Shown here: positions 7,557-16,170 of the stretch, one piece after another
Numbering within the stretch: the first letter of the stretch is position 1
Layout: each line of letters begins with the position of its first letter
Origin: Paenibacillus glycanilyticus
GTDB lineage: Bacteria > Bacillota > Bacilli > Paenibacillales > Paenibacillaceae
DNA length: 64,000 nt
Reading direction: 5' to 3'
NCBI RefSeq assembly: GCF_030161375.1
Contig: NZ_BSSQ01000006.1
Location: forward strand, 186,001-250,000
The notes under the pieces: model-generated
Seen by the model: only the letters and a program-made list of their open reading frames with translations
Database searches by the model: none
Told to the model about the DNA's origin: nothing
Made by a program: the position numbers and the translations under genes

Positions 7557-8223
7557 TTTCCGCCCGGTTGTCGCGGATGCGAATCCGGCATCACCAATCT
7601 CGGAGGCGTACCGCACCTTGCGGACGAACCTCCAATATGCCGAGACGGACCGCCCGCTGCAGCTCCTTATGGTCACTTCAGCGGGACCGATGGAAGGCAA
7701 GTCCACAACGATTATGAATCTGGCCGTTACTTACGCCCAGACGGAGAGACGGACCATTCTGGTGGATGCCGATCTTCGGAAGCCTACCGCCCATTACACC
7801 TTTGGTCTTAGTAACCGGACGGGATTATCCCATGTCTTATCCGGTCAGGCGGGCTTAAGCGAAGCGGTGAAGGAAAGCCGGATCCGGGGATTGGATATCC
7901 TCACTTCCGGACCGATTCCGCCTAATCCGTCGGAGCTGCTAGGTTCATCCCGCATGGATGAACTATTAGCCCAGCTTCGCGAGCAATACGATATCGTCCT
8001 GATCGATACGCCTCCGGTGCTTGCGGTCGCGGATGCGCAGGTCGTATCCTCCAGATGCGACGGCGTACTGCTAGTCGTTAATGCGCGGACGGGCAAAAAG
8101 CAGCATGTCATTAAAGCAAAAAACGCCTTGCAGTTCGTGCAGGCGAGAATCGTTGGCATCGCTCTTAACCAGACCAGCCAGCGCGATGCGGGGCCTTATT
8201 ACGAGTACGTAGAACGGACGTAA
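7537..8223 (+). CDS. Bacterial tyrosine kinase (BY-kinase), CpsD/CapB/EpsB-like
   Basis: A 228-residue cytoplasmic kinase. Walker A is SAGPMEGKST (about residues 47-56), Walker A' is ILVDADLRKP (about 73-82) and Walker B is IVLIDTPP (about 151-158). The C-terminal tail carries a tyrosine cluster (YYEYVERT), the usual autophosphorylation site, though shorter than in many homologues. The ATG at 7537 has GGAGG five bases upstream, inside the end of the Wzz gene. With its membrane partner it controls polysaccharide synthesis, and it may phosphorylate sugar enzymes such as UDP-glucose dehydrogenase, as known for other Bacilli. Confidence 0.93.
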   Translation: MSRTNPNFRPVVADANPASPISEAYRTLRTNLQYAETDRPLQLLMVTSAGPMEGKSTTIMNLAVTYAQTERRTILVDADLRKPTAHYTFGLSNRTGLSHVLSGQAGLSEAVKESRIRGLDILTSGPIPPNPSELLGSSRMDELLAQLREQYDIVLIDTPPVLAVADAQVVSSRCDGVLLVVNARTGKKQHVIKAKNALQFVQARIVGIALNQTSQRDAGPYYEYVERT

Positions 8224-8277
8224 GCGACAACGGCGTGAGACAGAGATATAGATAAGATTTTTTAGGAGGAATTAATA

Positions 8278-10107
8278 ATGCGGGCTCATTATCGAACAAA
8301 AGTCATTGTGGCGGGGGATCTGGCAGCAGTGTTGGCCAGCTTCGCCATTGCGTTTGCGCTTGAACCTTCGGTGCCTCAGGGCGGAGCAACAGCATGGCTG
8401 GCTTATGGGGCATTAGCGGCAGTGGTAGGTTTCTGGCGTCTTCACCGGCTCCGTCTTCACCGCCGGATCTGGCAATATACCGGCATCTCCGACATGCTTT
8501 GCTTGCTGCAGGTATCGCTTGTCTCCGCCGTTGTTCCGTTTGCGGCCTGGTGGGTCATGCAAGGGGACGCGCATTTCCTGCTGATGCTGCATCAAGCGGC
8601 GGGTACCTTCTTGCTGCTGTCTGCACCGCGCCTTGCATGGCGCATCTTCTGCGATAAGTACAGCGTAAGCAACCCGGTCGACAACCGCCGCGCGCTTATT
8701 ATCGGAGCAGGGAGCTGCGGTACGCTGATCGCGAAGGAAATGATGCAGAACGACGGCATGAAAGTAACGCCGGTAGGTTTTGTGGATGACGACCCTTATA
8801 AGCACCGAATGGATATTCTCGGTCTGCAAGTGCTCGGCAACCGCCGTGAGATTGCTTGCATCGTGGAATCGCATCATATCGACGAGATTATTATCGCGAT
8901 GCCTTCGGTATCCAAGACTCAAATTTCCGAGCTCGTGAATCTTTGCAAAACAACAAAAGCGAAGCTGAAGATTGTACCGGATCTGCAGGATATCATTGAT
9001 AACCGCGGAGCGGCGGGCCGCATGCGCGATGTCAGCGTAGAAGACCTGCTCGGACGCGACCCGATCCGTACGGATCTTGAGCATATCGCTAGTTACGTAC
9101 AGGATAAAGTCGTTCTCGTAACGGGCGCGGGCGGTTCAATTGGCTCCGAGCTATGCCGCCAGATCTCGCCGTTTGCTCCAAGCAAGCTGCTGCTTCTGGG
9201 ACATGGCGAGAACAGTATTTACACGATTGAGATGGAAATGCGCGGGATGTTCCCGCAATTGCAAATAGAAACGGTCATTGCGGATGTGCAGGACCGGACG
9301 CGGATCGACGCTGTTTTCGCTAAATTCAAACCACAAGTGGTGTTCCATGCCGCTGCGCATAAACATGTGCCGCTGATGGAACGGAATCCGGCGGAAGCGA
9401 TAAAGAACAACGTATTTGGCACCAAAAACGTGGCCGAATGCGCGGATGCTTACGGCGCGGAACGCTTCGTGCTGATCTCGACGGACAAGGCCGTTAACCC
9501 GACCAGCGTCATGGGCACGACCAAACGGATCGCCGAGATGTTTATCCAGTCGCTCGACAAGCATAGCAATACGAAGTTTGTGGCCGTACGGTTCGGCAAC
9601 GTGCTTGGCAGCCGCGGCAGCGTTATTCCGCGCTTCAAGGATCAAATTTCAAAGGGTGGCCCGGTGACGGTAACGCATCCGGAGATGGTGCGGTATTTCA
9701 TGACGATTCCGGAAGCCGTTCAGCTTGTTATTCAAGCAGGCTCCTTCGCCAAAGGCGGCGAGGTGTTTATCCTCGACATGGGCAAGCCGGTGAAGATTTA
9801 CGATCTTGCGGTTGACCTGATCCGCCTCTCCGGCTACGAGCCGCATGTGGATATCGACATTACGTTCTCCGGCATGCGCGAAGGCGAGAAGCTGTATGAA
9901 GAGCTGCTGACGAACGAAGAAGGCCTCTCTTCCACGATGCATAACCGGATCTTTATCGGCAGGCCCGTTCAGCTCAACCGCAAGGAGCTTGATTTCGAAA
10001 TTCGCAAGATGGAAAAGGTGCTGGGACAACATCCGGACGATATTCGCGCCGTTCTGCAGCATCTCGTTCCAACTTACCGCAACAACGGCGCTACGGCTGC
10101 CGGATAG
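8278..10107 (+). CDS. Membrane-bound UDP-N-acetylglucosamine 4,6-dehydratase (PglF/EpsC/CapD family)
   Basis: A 609-residue protein with four hydrophobic N-terminal helices, then two Rossmann segments: GAGSCGTLIAKE near residue 141 and TGAGGSIGSEL near residue 282. The catalytic region reads STDKAVNPTSVMGTTKR, with Met in place of the Tyr of the short-chain dehydrogenase YxxxK motif, as is typical of this dehydratase family. It converts UDP-GlcNAc to the 4-keto-6-deoxy sugar. AGGAGGAATTA precedes the ATG. The matching aminotransferase (22238) and acetyltransferase (20473) lie in the same cluster, which supports a bacillosamine-type product. Confidence 0.92.
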   Translation: MRAHYRTKVIVAGDLAAVLASFAIAFALEPSVPQGGATAWLAYGALAAVVGFWRLHRLRLHRRIWQYTGISDMLCLLQVSLVSAVVPFAAWWVMQGDAHFLLMLHQAAGTFLLLSAPRLAWRIFCDKYSVSNPVDNRRALIIGAGSCGTLIAKEMMQNDGMKVTPVGFVDDDPYKHRMDILGLQVLGNRREIACIVESHHIDEIIIAMPSVSKTQISELVNLCKTTKAKLKIVPDLQDIIDNRGAAGRMRDVSVEDLLGRDPIRTDLEHIASYVQDKVVLVTGAGGSIGSELCRQISPFAPSKLLLLGHGENSIYTIEMEMRGMFPQLQIETVIADVQDRTRIDAVFAKFKPQVVFHAAAHKHVPLMERNPAEAIKNNVFGTKNVAECADAYGAERFVLISTDKAVNPTSVMGTTKRIAEMFIQSLDKHSNTKFVAVRFGNVLGSRGSVIPRFKDQISKGGPVTVTHPEMVRYFMTIPEAVQLVIQAGSFAKGGEVFILDMGKPVKIYDLAVDLIRLSGYEPHVDIDITFSGMREGEKLYEELLTNEEGLSSTMHNRIFIGRPVQLNRKELDFEIRKMEKVLGQHPDDIRAVLQHLVPTYRNNGATAAG

Positions 10108-10123
10108 AAAGTGAGAGTGCAAC

Positions 10124-11575
10124 ATGAACATCAGCGGTAAGGAGGCAGGTGCCGCCGCAAGCACAAGCACAAGCGCAAGTACAAATGCTGGTGCCAGTGT
10201 TGGCGCAAGTGCAAGGGCTGGGTCCATAAGGACATTAATTACTTCGCGGCTCACTAGCGGCGGAGGAGCCAGCTTCCTGATCAACTCGATTGGCATGGGA
10301 CTGGCGATGCTGCTGCAGATCGCGCTTGCCCGGATTCTCGGCGTGAAAGATTACGGGATTTACGCTTTTGTTACTACGGTTGTCACGTTTATGGTGTTCC
10401 CGGCGAAGCTCGGGTTCGATACAACGACGGTGAAGCTTGTGTCCGCCTATCGGGTGAAGGGAGATTGGCCGCTTATCAAAGGCCTTCTGCGCCGCAGCAA
10501 TCAGATTGGATTAACGCTTTCAATCCTGGCTGCTATCATCGGCATTGCCGTTGTGGCATGGATGGACTGGGGAAGCGGCGGTCAGGGCAGCGGCGAAGGA
10601 CATGCCAAGACGTTTGCGTATATCGCGGGTTTTGCCGCGATTCCGCTTCTGACGCTGGCCACCTTGCGCCAAAGCGCGCTGCAGGCGATGAAGGATGCGC
10701 TATTCGCGCAGATGCCGGAGAAAATCATCCGTCCGGTGCTGACGATTGCTTTTGTCGCGGCATTAGGCGGTGCCGGAGTAGAACTTAGCGCAGCCATCGC
10801 GCTGCTCTGTTACCTTCTTGCTACTGCGGTCACCTATGTCATCGGCGCAATCGTCTTGAACAAACGGATCGGCGCGCAGACGGCGGCCGTTGCGGCTAGT
10901 TACGAGACTCGCGGCTGGCTGCGGTTATCGTCGTCGTTAATGGTTAATGCCGGCATGTATTTAATCCTTGGACAATTAAACGTGTTAATGATGGGGTTTA
11001 TGCGGGGAGAGACCGAGTCGGGCTTGTTCTCGGCAGCCGTCCGCCTGGCGGTTCTGGTGTCGTTTATGCTGACGGCCGTTAATATGACGGCTTCGCCGCT
11101 CGTATCGGAGAAATTCGCCAAGGGCGATATGGCTGGCCTTCAACGGGTATGTATCCGGACGGGGCGGATCGGGTTTGCTTTTGCCGCAGTCGTATTTGCT
11201 TATTTCGTTGTTCTTGGCCATTGGACGCTTGGATTGTTTGGTCCGGAGTTCACGCAGGCTTACCCGTCCTTGCTCATTCTTGCTTTCGGCCAGCTGTTCA
11301 GCGCTTATTGCGGGCAGAACGGCACTGTAGCAACCATGACGGGACGTCAGAACGCGTTAACCAAAATTCTAATCGCCGCAGCGGTGGTGAACGCCGCGCT
11401 TAACGCGCTGCTTATTCCGATGCTCGGCATGCTAGGCGGAGCGTTAGCCGCTACGCTATCGATTATCGTCTGGAACTCGGCGGCCGTGCTGCTCGTAAGC
11501 CGCAAGCCGGGCGTACAGACATTGGCCTGGGCGCCAAAGCTGGCATTTGCAAGAAAGAGGAGGAATGACTCGTGA
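10124..11575 (+). CDS. Polysaccharide flippase (Wzx/MATE-like, EpsK-type)
   Basis: A 483-residue multi-spanning membrane protein with about 12-14 predicted helices and the family start NSIGMGLAMLLQIALARILG followed by KDYGIYAF. It should move undecaprenyl-linked repeat units across the membrane. The first 35 residues are an odd Ala/Ser/Thr-rich low-complexity tail before the first helix, encoded by repeats of the GCAAGCACA type. A similar tract ends the glycosyltransferase at 16171. The ribosome binding site before the ATG is weak. The stop overlaps the next gene's GTG by four bases. Confidence 0.9.
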   Translation: MNISGKEAGAAASTSTSASTNAGASVGASARAGSIRTLITSRLTSGGGASFLINSIGMGLAMLLQIALARILGVKDYGIYAFVTTVVTFMVFPAKLGFDTTTVKLVSAYRVKGDWPLIKGLLRRSNQIGLTLSILAAIIGIAVVAWMDWGSGGQGSGEGHAKTFAYIAGFAAIPLLTLATLRQSALQAMKDALFAQMPEKIIRPVLTIAFVAALGGAGVELSAAIALLCYLLATAVTYVIGAIVLNKRIGAQTAAVAASYETRGWLRLSSSLMVNAGMYLILGQLNVLMMGFMRGETESGLFSAAVRLAVLVSFMLTAVNMTASPLVSEKFAKGDMAGLQRVCIRTGRIGFAFAAVVFAYFVVLGHWTLGLFGPEFTQAYPSLLILAFGQLFSAYCGQNGTVATMTGRQNALTKILIAAAVVNAALNALLIPMLGMLGGALAATLSIIVWNSAAVLLVSRKPGVQTLAWAPKLAFARKRRNDS

Positions 11576-12813
11576 AGAAAGTATTGCTGGCGGGAGTTCC
11601 GAAGTCGCCGAATTTGGGCGATGGCCTCATCGCTTATACGTTAAACCGGATTATCGCCATGCGCGGTCAACATCAGGTTATTCATTTCGACTTGCTGGAC
11701 GGCCGCTGCGATCAATCGATGCCGATCTACTCGGCACGGGGCAGTCTGCATTACGCGCTTGCGGGTGCGCCGGCTTCGGCAGTGATGCAGAAGGATACGG
11801 CGCCCGCGCTGAGGCTGAACAGCGACGGTTCCGGCAAGAAGATGACGCCCGATGCGCTTCGGCGCCTGAAGGCTTATTGGATTCACCGGGGCAAGAACGA
11901 GAAGCTGGGCAGCGAGCTCAAGCAGGCGGTAGAAGAGTCGGAAGCGGTATTTATCGGGGGCGGCCATCTGCTCATCGATACGTATTGGACGTTTCCGCTT
12001 GCGGTCCGCCGAGTAGCGGAAGAGGCCAAACGCCAAGGCAAGCCGCTTCATATTTTGCTGGTTGGCGCGCGTGGACCTTGGAGTCCGCAAGCAAAACGCT
12101 GGCTGCTGGACGTTTGCCGGTATGCGGCTTCGATCGCGGTACGCGACGAGGATTCTAGGAAGTTCCTGCTTGGCCTCGATGCGAGCCTTAAGGGCAAGAC
12201 CGTAACGCTGGCTGATCCGGCGCTGTTTACTCCGGAAGCCTTTGGCCTTACGGAGACTGCCGCGGGAGTAGAGAAGCCGGGGAAGCGAACCATCGGGCTA
12301 GGCGTGATGGACCCGCATGAGATGAACCGGCATTGCGAGCTCCGCTGGGAACGCGAAGCTTGCGCGGATTGGTGGCAACAAGCGGCAAAGGTGGCGCTTG
12401 GCGCAGGCCTTAACGTGAGTTTCTTCACCAATGGCGCGGCATCGGATAACGCTTTTGTCGAAGAGTTTGTGAAACCGCGCCTTAGAGGACTGCCTGGCGT
12501 AGAGTTTTCGCCGTACCCAACGACGGTTGAACAGCTGGTCGGCTCGATTGCGGCCTGCGATACCGTTATTGCGCAGCGGCTTCACGCCTGCATTCCGTCG
12601 CTTGCGATGGGCAAGCCGACTTACGGGCTAATCTGGGACCGCAAGCTTGAAAATATTTTTGCCGATCTGGGCATGAAGAGCCAGCTGATCGACTTCCGCA
12701 ATAGCAGGCAGCAGCTTGCCGCCGCGGTGGACGGACGGATGGCGGACTCGGAGGCGGCCATTAACGATAAGAAATTGCAGCTCTATGAACATATCGGGAG
12801 AATACTGCCATGA
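11572..12813 (+). CDS. Polysaccharide pyruvyl transferase family protein
   Basis: A 413-residue protein of the polysaccharide pyruvyl transferase family (CsaB/EpsI/EpsO relatives). It has the N-terminal motif PKSPNLGDGLIAYTL, a central IGGGHLLIDTYWTF, the segment LHILLVGARGPWS and the C-terminal IAAC-DTVIAQRLHACIPSLAMGKP. These enzymes add a ketal-linked pyruvate from phosphoenolpyruvate to a sugar, giving the polymer negative charge. The GTG start at 11572 overlaps the flippase stop and has AGGAGGA upstream. The stop overlaps the next ATG. The acceptor sugar is unknown. Confidence 0.9.
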   Translation: MKKVLLAGVPKSPNLGDGLIAYTLNRIIAMRGQHQVIHFDLLDGRCDQSMPIYSARGSLHYALAGAPASAVMQKDTAPALRLNSDGSGKKMTPDALRRLKAYWIHRGKNEKLGSELKQAVEESEAVFIGGGHLLIDTYWTFPLAVRRVAEEAKRQGKPLHILLVGARGPWSPQAKRWLLDVCRYAASIAVRDEDSRKFLLGLDASLKGKTVTLADPALFTPEAFGLTETAAGVEKPGKRTIGLGVMDPHEMNRHCELRWEREACADWWQQAAKVALGAGLNVSFFTNGAASDNAFVEEFVKPRLRGLPGVEFSPYPTTVEQLVGSIAACDTVIAQRLHACIPSLAMGKPTYGLIWDRKLENIFADLGMKSQLIDFRNSRQQLAAAVDGRMADSEAAINDKKLQLYEHIGRILP

Positions 12814-13949
12814 GCCATACCAAAATCAAAGTGCTGCATGTGGTTGGACGCATGCATCCCGGCGGCATTGAAACGCTGCTGATGAATGTATACCGGAATA
12901 TTGACAGAGACAAATACGAGTTTCATTTTGCCGTGCAGTCGGCGGAGCCTTCTTTCTACGATGACGAGATTCGCGAGCTTGGCGGAACGATTTTCGTTCA
13001 ACCGCCGCCAAAGGACGGAATCCGCTCCTTCCGCAAGCAGCTGATGGCGAACATGAAGAAGTACGGTCCTTACGCCGCGGTGCATAGCCATGTGTTTGGA
13101 TTCAGCGGTTATGTGCTTAAGCTGGCTGAACAGCTTGACGTGCCGGTGCGGATCAGCCACAGCCACAACACGAGCGACAGCAAATCTTCCTCGGTGCTTC
13201 GCAATCTGTACCGGACGTATATGCGCAGCTTGATTAGCCGTTATTCGACGAATATGCTCGGCTGCTCGCGGGCGGCTTGCGAATCGCTGTTTGGCACCAC
13301 TTGCTGGAAGGACGGACGCGTAGACGTGTTCCCGAATGCGATCACGCTTGCTCCGTACGAGTCGCTTGAGCGGGAGAACCGCCAGGAATTGCGCCGCCGG
13401 TTCGGCGCCGCTGAGGATGAGCTGCTGATCGGCCATATCGGCCGGTTCAGCAAGCAGAAGAACCATGCGCTGCTGCTGGACAGCTTCGCAAGCCTGATCA
13501 AGTTGCGTCCGAACGCGAGGCTGCTGCTATGCGGCGACGGTCCGCTGCGGGCAGAGATGGAAGAGAAGGCGCGGACGCTAGGCATTGCAGGCAAGGTTCA
13601 GTTTCTCGGCCTTCGCAAGGATGTGCCGGAATTGCTTGGCGCGCTTGATGCTTTTGTCCTTCCGTCGCTCTACGAAGGTCTTGGCATTGTCCTTATTGAG
13701 GCGCAAGCGGCGGGCGTGCCGTGTCTCATCTCGGAAGAAGTGCCGCGGGAAGCGGATTTGCGAATCGGTCTGATTGAGCGGCTCGCTCTGAGCGATTCGC
13801 CGGAGCGATGGGCGGAAGCGCTGGTTACGCTCTCTGAACGCAAAGGCCATGGCGGCGGAGAATGGCAGGAACGGGCAACGGCGCTAGGCGAGCGCGGTTA
13901 TGATATCCGCGTTAGCGCGGCAAAGCTGGAGCGTCTCTATGCAGGCTGA
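12810..13949 (+). CDS. Glycosyltransferase family 4 (EpsF-like)
   Basis: A 379-residue GT-B glycosyltransferase. The N-terminal acceptor domain begins LHVVGRMHPGGIETLLMNVYR. The C-terminal nucleotide-sugar domain has IGRFSKQKNH, LCGDGPLRAEME and the ExxxxxE-type motif SLYEGLGIVLIEAQAAG (about residues 286-302). It is cytoplasmic or membrane-associated and adds one sugar to the lipid-linked repeat unit. It starts inside the stop of the pyruvyl transferase gene (ATGA overlap), so the genes are translationally coupled. The transferred sugar cannot be predicted. Confidence 0.93.
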   Translation: MSHTKIKVLHVVGRMHPGGIETLLMNVYRNIDRDKYEFHFAVQSAEPSFYDDEIRELGGTIFVQPPPKDGIRSFRKQLMANMKKYGPYAAVHSHVFGFSGYVLKLAEQLDVPVRISHSHNTSDSKSSSVLRNLYRTYMRSLISRYSTNMLGCSRAACESLFGTTCWKDGRVDVFPNAITLAPYESLERENRQELRRRFGAAEDELLIGHIGRFSKQKNHALLLDSFASLIKLRPNARLLLCGDGPLRAEMEEKARTLGIAGKVQFLGLRKDVPELLGALDAFVLPSLYEGLGIVLIEAQAAGVPCLISEEVPREADLRIGLIERLALSDSPERWAEALVTLSERKGHGGGEWQERATALGERGYDIRVSAAKLERLYAG

Positions 13950-15276
13950 CCGTTTAATCGATACGCGGAAAATCATGCTGGTCGGATATTCCGTTCTGCT
14001 CATACTGACGGCGAAGTGGGCTTTTGCCGCGGATGAAAGGCTCGCGCTGATTTTGTACTCCGGACTGCTCTTGCCGTTCTTCGTGCTTATGCGCTGGCCG
14101 AATGCGCCGGTGCTGCTGATGGCGAGCTTTACGGCTACGCTGGCGGGTAAGGCGATCTACGCCGCAACCGTCAATCCGCTGGCCGGACCGGACGAGATTC
14201 ATTACTACGAGCAGGTAACGACCTTCGAGAAGCTGTCGCAATTTATGCCTTATGCGATGGAGCAGATCTCGACCGGCTGGATGAACGTTTCCGCATACCC
14301 GGTGTTTGGCCTGTTGTATATGCCATTCTACAAATGGCTGGAGCTGGACGATCCGCTGGCGATTATTTTGTTCAACACGGTATTGCTCCTGCTCATCGTG
14401 AACAGCTCTTACCGGCTGAACGAAAGCCGCTTTGCTTATACGCTTCCGGATGCGGACAACTCGAGAACGCCGTTTATCATTATCTCGGTCATCGGATTGT
14501 TGATGAGCCCTTCGCTGATGTACATGTCCTCTTTGTTCGCCAAAGATATCACCTGTGTATGGCTTGGATTGCTTGGGGCGCAACTGATGGTTCGCCGGAG
14601 ATGGATCTTGTTCATTCTCGTGATTCTGTATGCGACGGGGCTTAGGGATTACGCGATTATTTACACGCTTAGCTTCTACTTCTTGTACACGATGCGGATT
14701 CGCACGGCGATTTGCGTCATGGCAGCCGCCGCCGGCCTATTGTTCATGCAGATTGGTCCGCTTGGCATCATTAACGCCGTTATGCTGTCGGTCTTCCTGT
14801 TTATTAGTCCGAATCCGATTAACTTCGGCAACTGGGAACCGGAGCTGCTCCTGCGAACGCTGGAAGCGGTGTTTATGGCCTTTGTGCTTATGATCTCGGT
14901 ATACCAGGCCATTGTGTACAAGGAGACGCGGAAGTTCTACCTGATGGCGGCGGTGCTGATCTTTACTTATGCATGCGCGCTCGTATTGGTCGGCTACGTG
15001 ACGATTACCGGTCGGGAACTTGATTATGGCGTCGGAACGATCGGCGATAACATGGTCCGCAAAAAACTCCCGGTGCTGCCGCTTTTATATACCATTGGCG
15101 CTTATGCGCTCATATGGTGCCGCAAGACGTTTGTTCAGAAACATCGGAAAATTCAGTTAGCGGAAGAGAATCAACTAGGCGAGCCAGAGTTGTTAGAGCC
15201 GAGTGCAACGGCTTGGCAGGGAAGGCTTGCTGGAGGAAAGGGGGCTGAAGGACATGCGGGAACAAGAACAACATAG
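13939..15276 (+). CDS. Multi-pass membrane protein, candidate polysaccharide polymerase (Wzy/EpsG role)
   Basis: A 445-residue membrane protein with about 10-12 hydrophobic helices. No canonical family is recognised, but the early periplasmic segment GPDEIHYYEQ and the size, topology and position in a Wzx/Wzz cluster without another polymerase fit a Wzy-type polymerase. A membrane glycosyltransferase of the GT39-like fold is the alternative. The ATG at 13939 (GGAG seven bases upstream, overlapping the preceding gene) was preferred to a start 13 codons earlier. The C-terminus is hydrophilic and overlaps the next gene by 23 bases. Confidence 0.7.
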   Translation: MQADRLIDTRKIMLVGYSVLLILTAKWAFAADERLALILYSGLLLPFFVLMRWPNAPVLLMASFTATLAGKAIYAATVNPLAGPDEIHYYEQVTTFEKLSQFMPYAMEQISTGWMNVSAYPVFGLLYMPFYKWLELDDPLAIILFNTVLLLLIVNSSYRLNESRFAYTLPDADNSRTPFIIISVIGLLMSPSLMYMSSLFAKDITCVWLGLLGAQLMVRRRWILFILVILYATGLRDYAIIYTLSFYFLYTMRIRTAICVMAAAAGLLFMQIGPLGIINAVMLSVFLFISPNPINFGNWEPELLLRTLEAVFMAFVLMISVYQAIVYKETRKFYLMAAVLIFTYACALVLVGYVTITGRELDYGVGTIGDNMVRKKLPVLPLLYTIGAYALIWCRKTFVQKHRKIQLAEENQLGEPELLEPSATAWQGRLAGGKGAEGHAGTRTT

Positions 15277-15931
15277 GGCAGGTGAATGGACGGGAGATCG
15301 ATTGGAACGAAGCAGTGTCCATAAGACGAAAAAAAGAGGCCGAGATCAATTCGGCCGTTTCCGCGGCGTGCTTCGTATGGCAGAGACGGTGCTGAAGCCG
15401 GTGCCAAGGCCACTTCTGCAATGGATGTGGGTGCTGAGCGACTGGCTGCCGGATTTGCCGGGCGTGGCGATGCGTTACGTCCTGCTGAGAAGACTAGCCA
15501 AACGTTGCGGCGATAACGTGCTGATCGGACGATCGGTTGAGCTTCGTTATCCGGAACGGCTGGTTATCGGCTCAAATGTGAGTATCCATAAGCAATGTTA
15601 CATCGATGCATACGGAGGACTCATCATCGAAGATGAAGTATCCATCGCGCATCAGTCGTCGGTAGTCTCGTTCCAGCATACGTGGAACGATCCGTCGCTG
15701 CCGATCCGCGACAATCCCGTGCTGGGCTCGGCCATTCGAATCGGCCGGGACGTATGGGTCGGCTGCGGCGTGCGCATCCTCGCCGGCGTTGAGATTGGCG
15801 CCCGCGCGGTCATCGCCGCCGGCGCCGTGGTGAACAAGCCGGTCGCGGCTGGCACGCTTGCGGCCGGCGTACCGGCCCGGCCAGTGAAGAGCATCGGGAC
15901 GGGAACGGTTCCGGCGCCAGAGGGCGCTTGA
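15254..15931 (+). CDS. Left-handed beta-helix acyltransferase (hexapeptide-repeat O-acetyltransferase)
   Basis: A protein of about 225 residues whose second half shows hexapeptide repeats (IGRSVE, VIGSNV, IGRDVWVGCGVRILAGVEIGA, IAAGAVV) and the acetyl-CoA loop AAGVPARPVKSIG, as in NodL/WbbJ/MaoC-type sugar O-acetyltransferases. It probably O-acetylates a repeat-unit sugar. The start is uncertain: ATG 15254 follows GAAGG and lies inside the previous gene, while the charged first 55 residues are not conserved in the family, so an internal start is possible. It is the last gene before the first palindrome array of the cluster. Confidence 0.85.
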   Translation: MREQEQHRAGEWTGDRLERSSVHKTKKRGRDQFGRFRGVLRMAETVLKPVPRPLLQWMWVLSDWLPDLPGVAMRYVLLRRLAKRCGDNVLIGRSVELRYPERLVIGSNVSIHKQCYIDAYGGLIIEDEVSIAHQSSVVSFQHTWNDPSLPIRDNPVLGSAIRIGRDVWVGCGVRILAGVEIGARAVIAAGAVVNKPVAAGTLAAGVPARPVKSIGTGTVPAPEGA

Positions 15932-15946
15932 GGGATTGCGCGGGGA

Positions 15947-16095
15947 GTTAAGGTCCCTGAGGGGCCTTAACGTTGTCCGCAACGTGCCCCAGTCGAGCAA
16001 AAGCAGCAGTTGTCGGGGATTTAAGGTCCGTAAGGGACCTTAAGCCGAGGGAAAAGTAGCTAGTTTAGGTGGTTAAGGTCCCTGGGGACCTTAAC
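15947..16095. repeat. Three palindromes of the TTAAGGTCC/GGACCTTAA type between cluster genes
   Basis: Stem-loops occupy 15947-15971 (GTTAAGGTCCC-TGA-GGGGCCTTAAC, one G-T pair), 16021-16043 (nine-bp perfect stem) and 16072-16095 (11-bp perfect stem, two-base loop). They lie in the 239-bp gap between the acyltransferase and glycosyltransferase genes. No T run follows, so they are not ordinary terminators. They could be RNA-stability or partial-termination elements inside the operon. Confidence 0.9.
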
Positions 16096-16170
16096 GAACT
16101 AAGAGACCCGCCCGAGGCGGCGCAAACCGCCGCTGCGGGCCGGGCAATAGAAACAAAGGAGGGAACCAGC

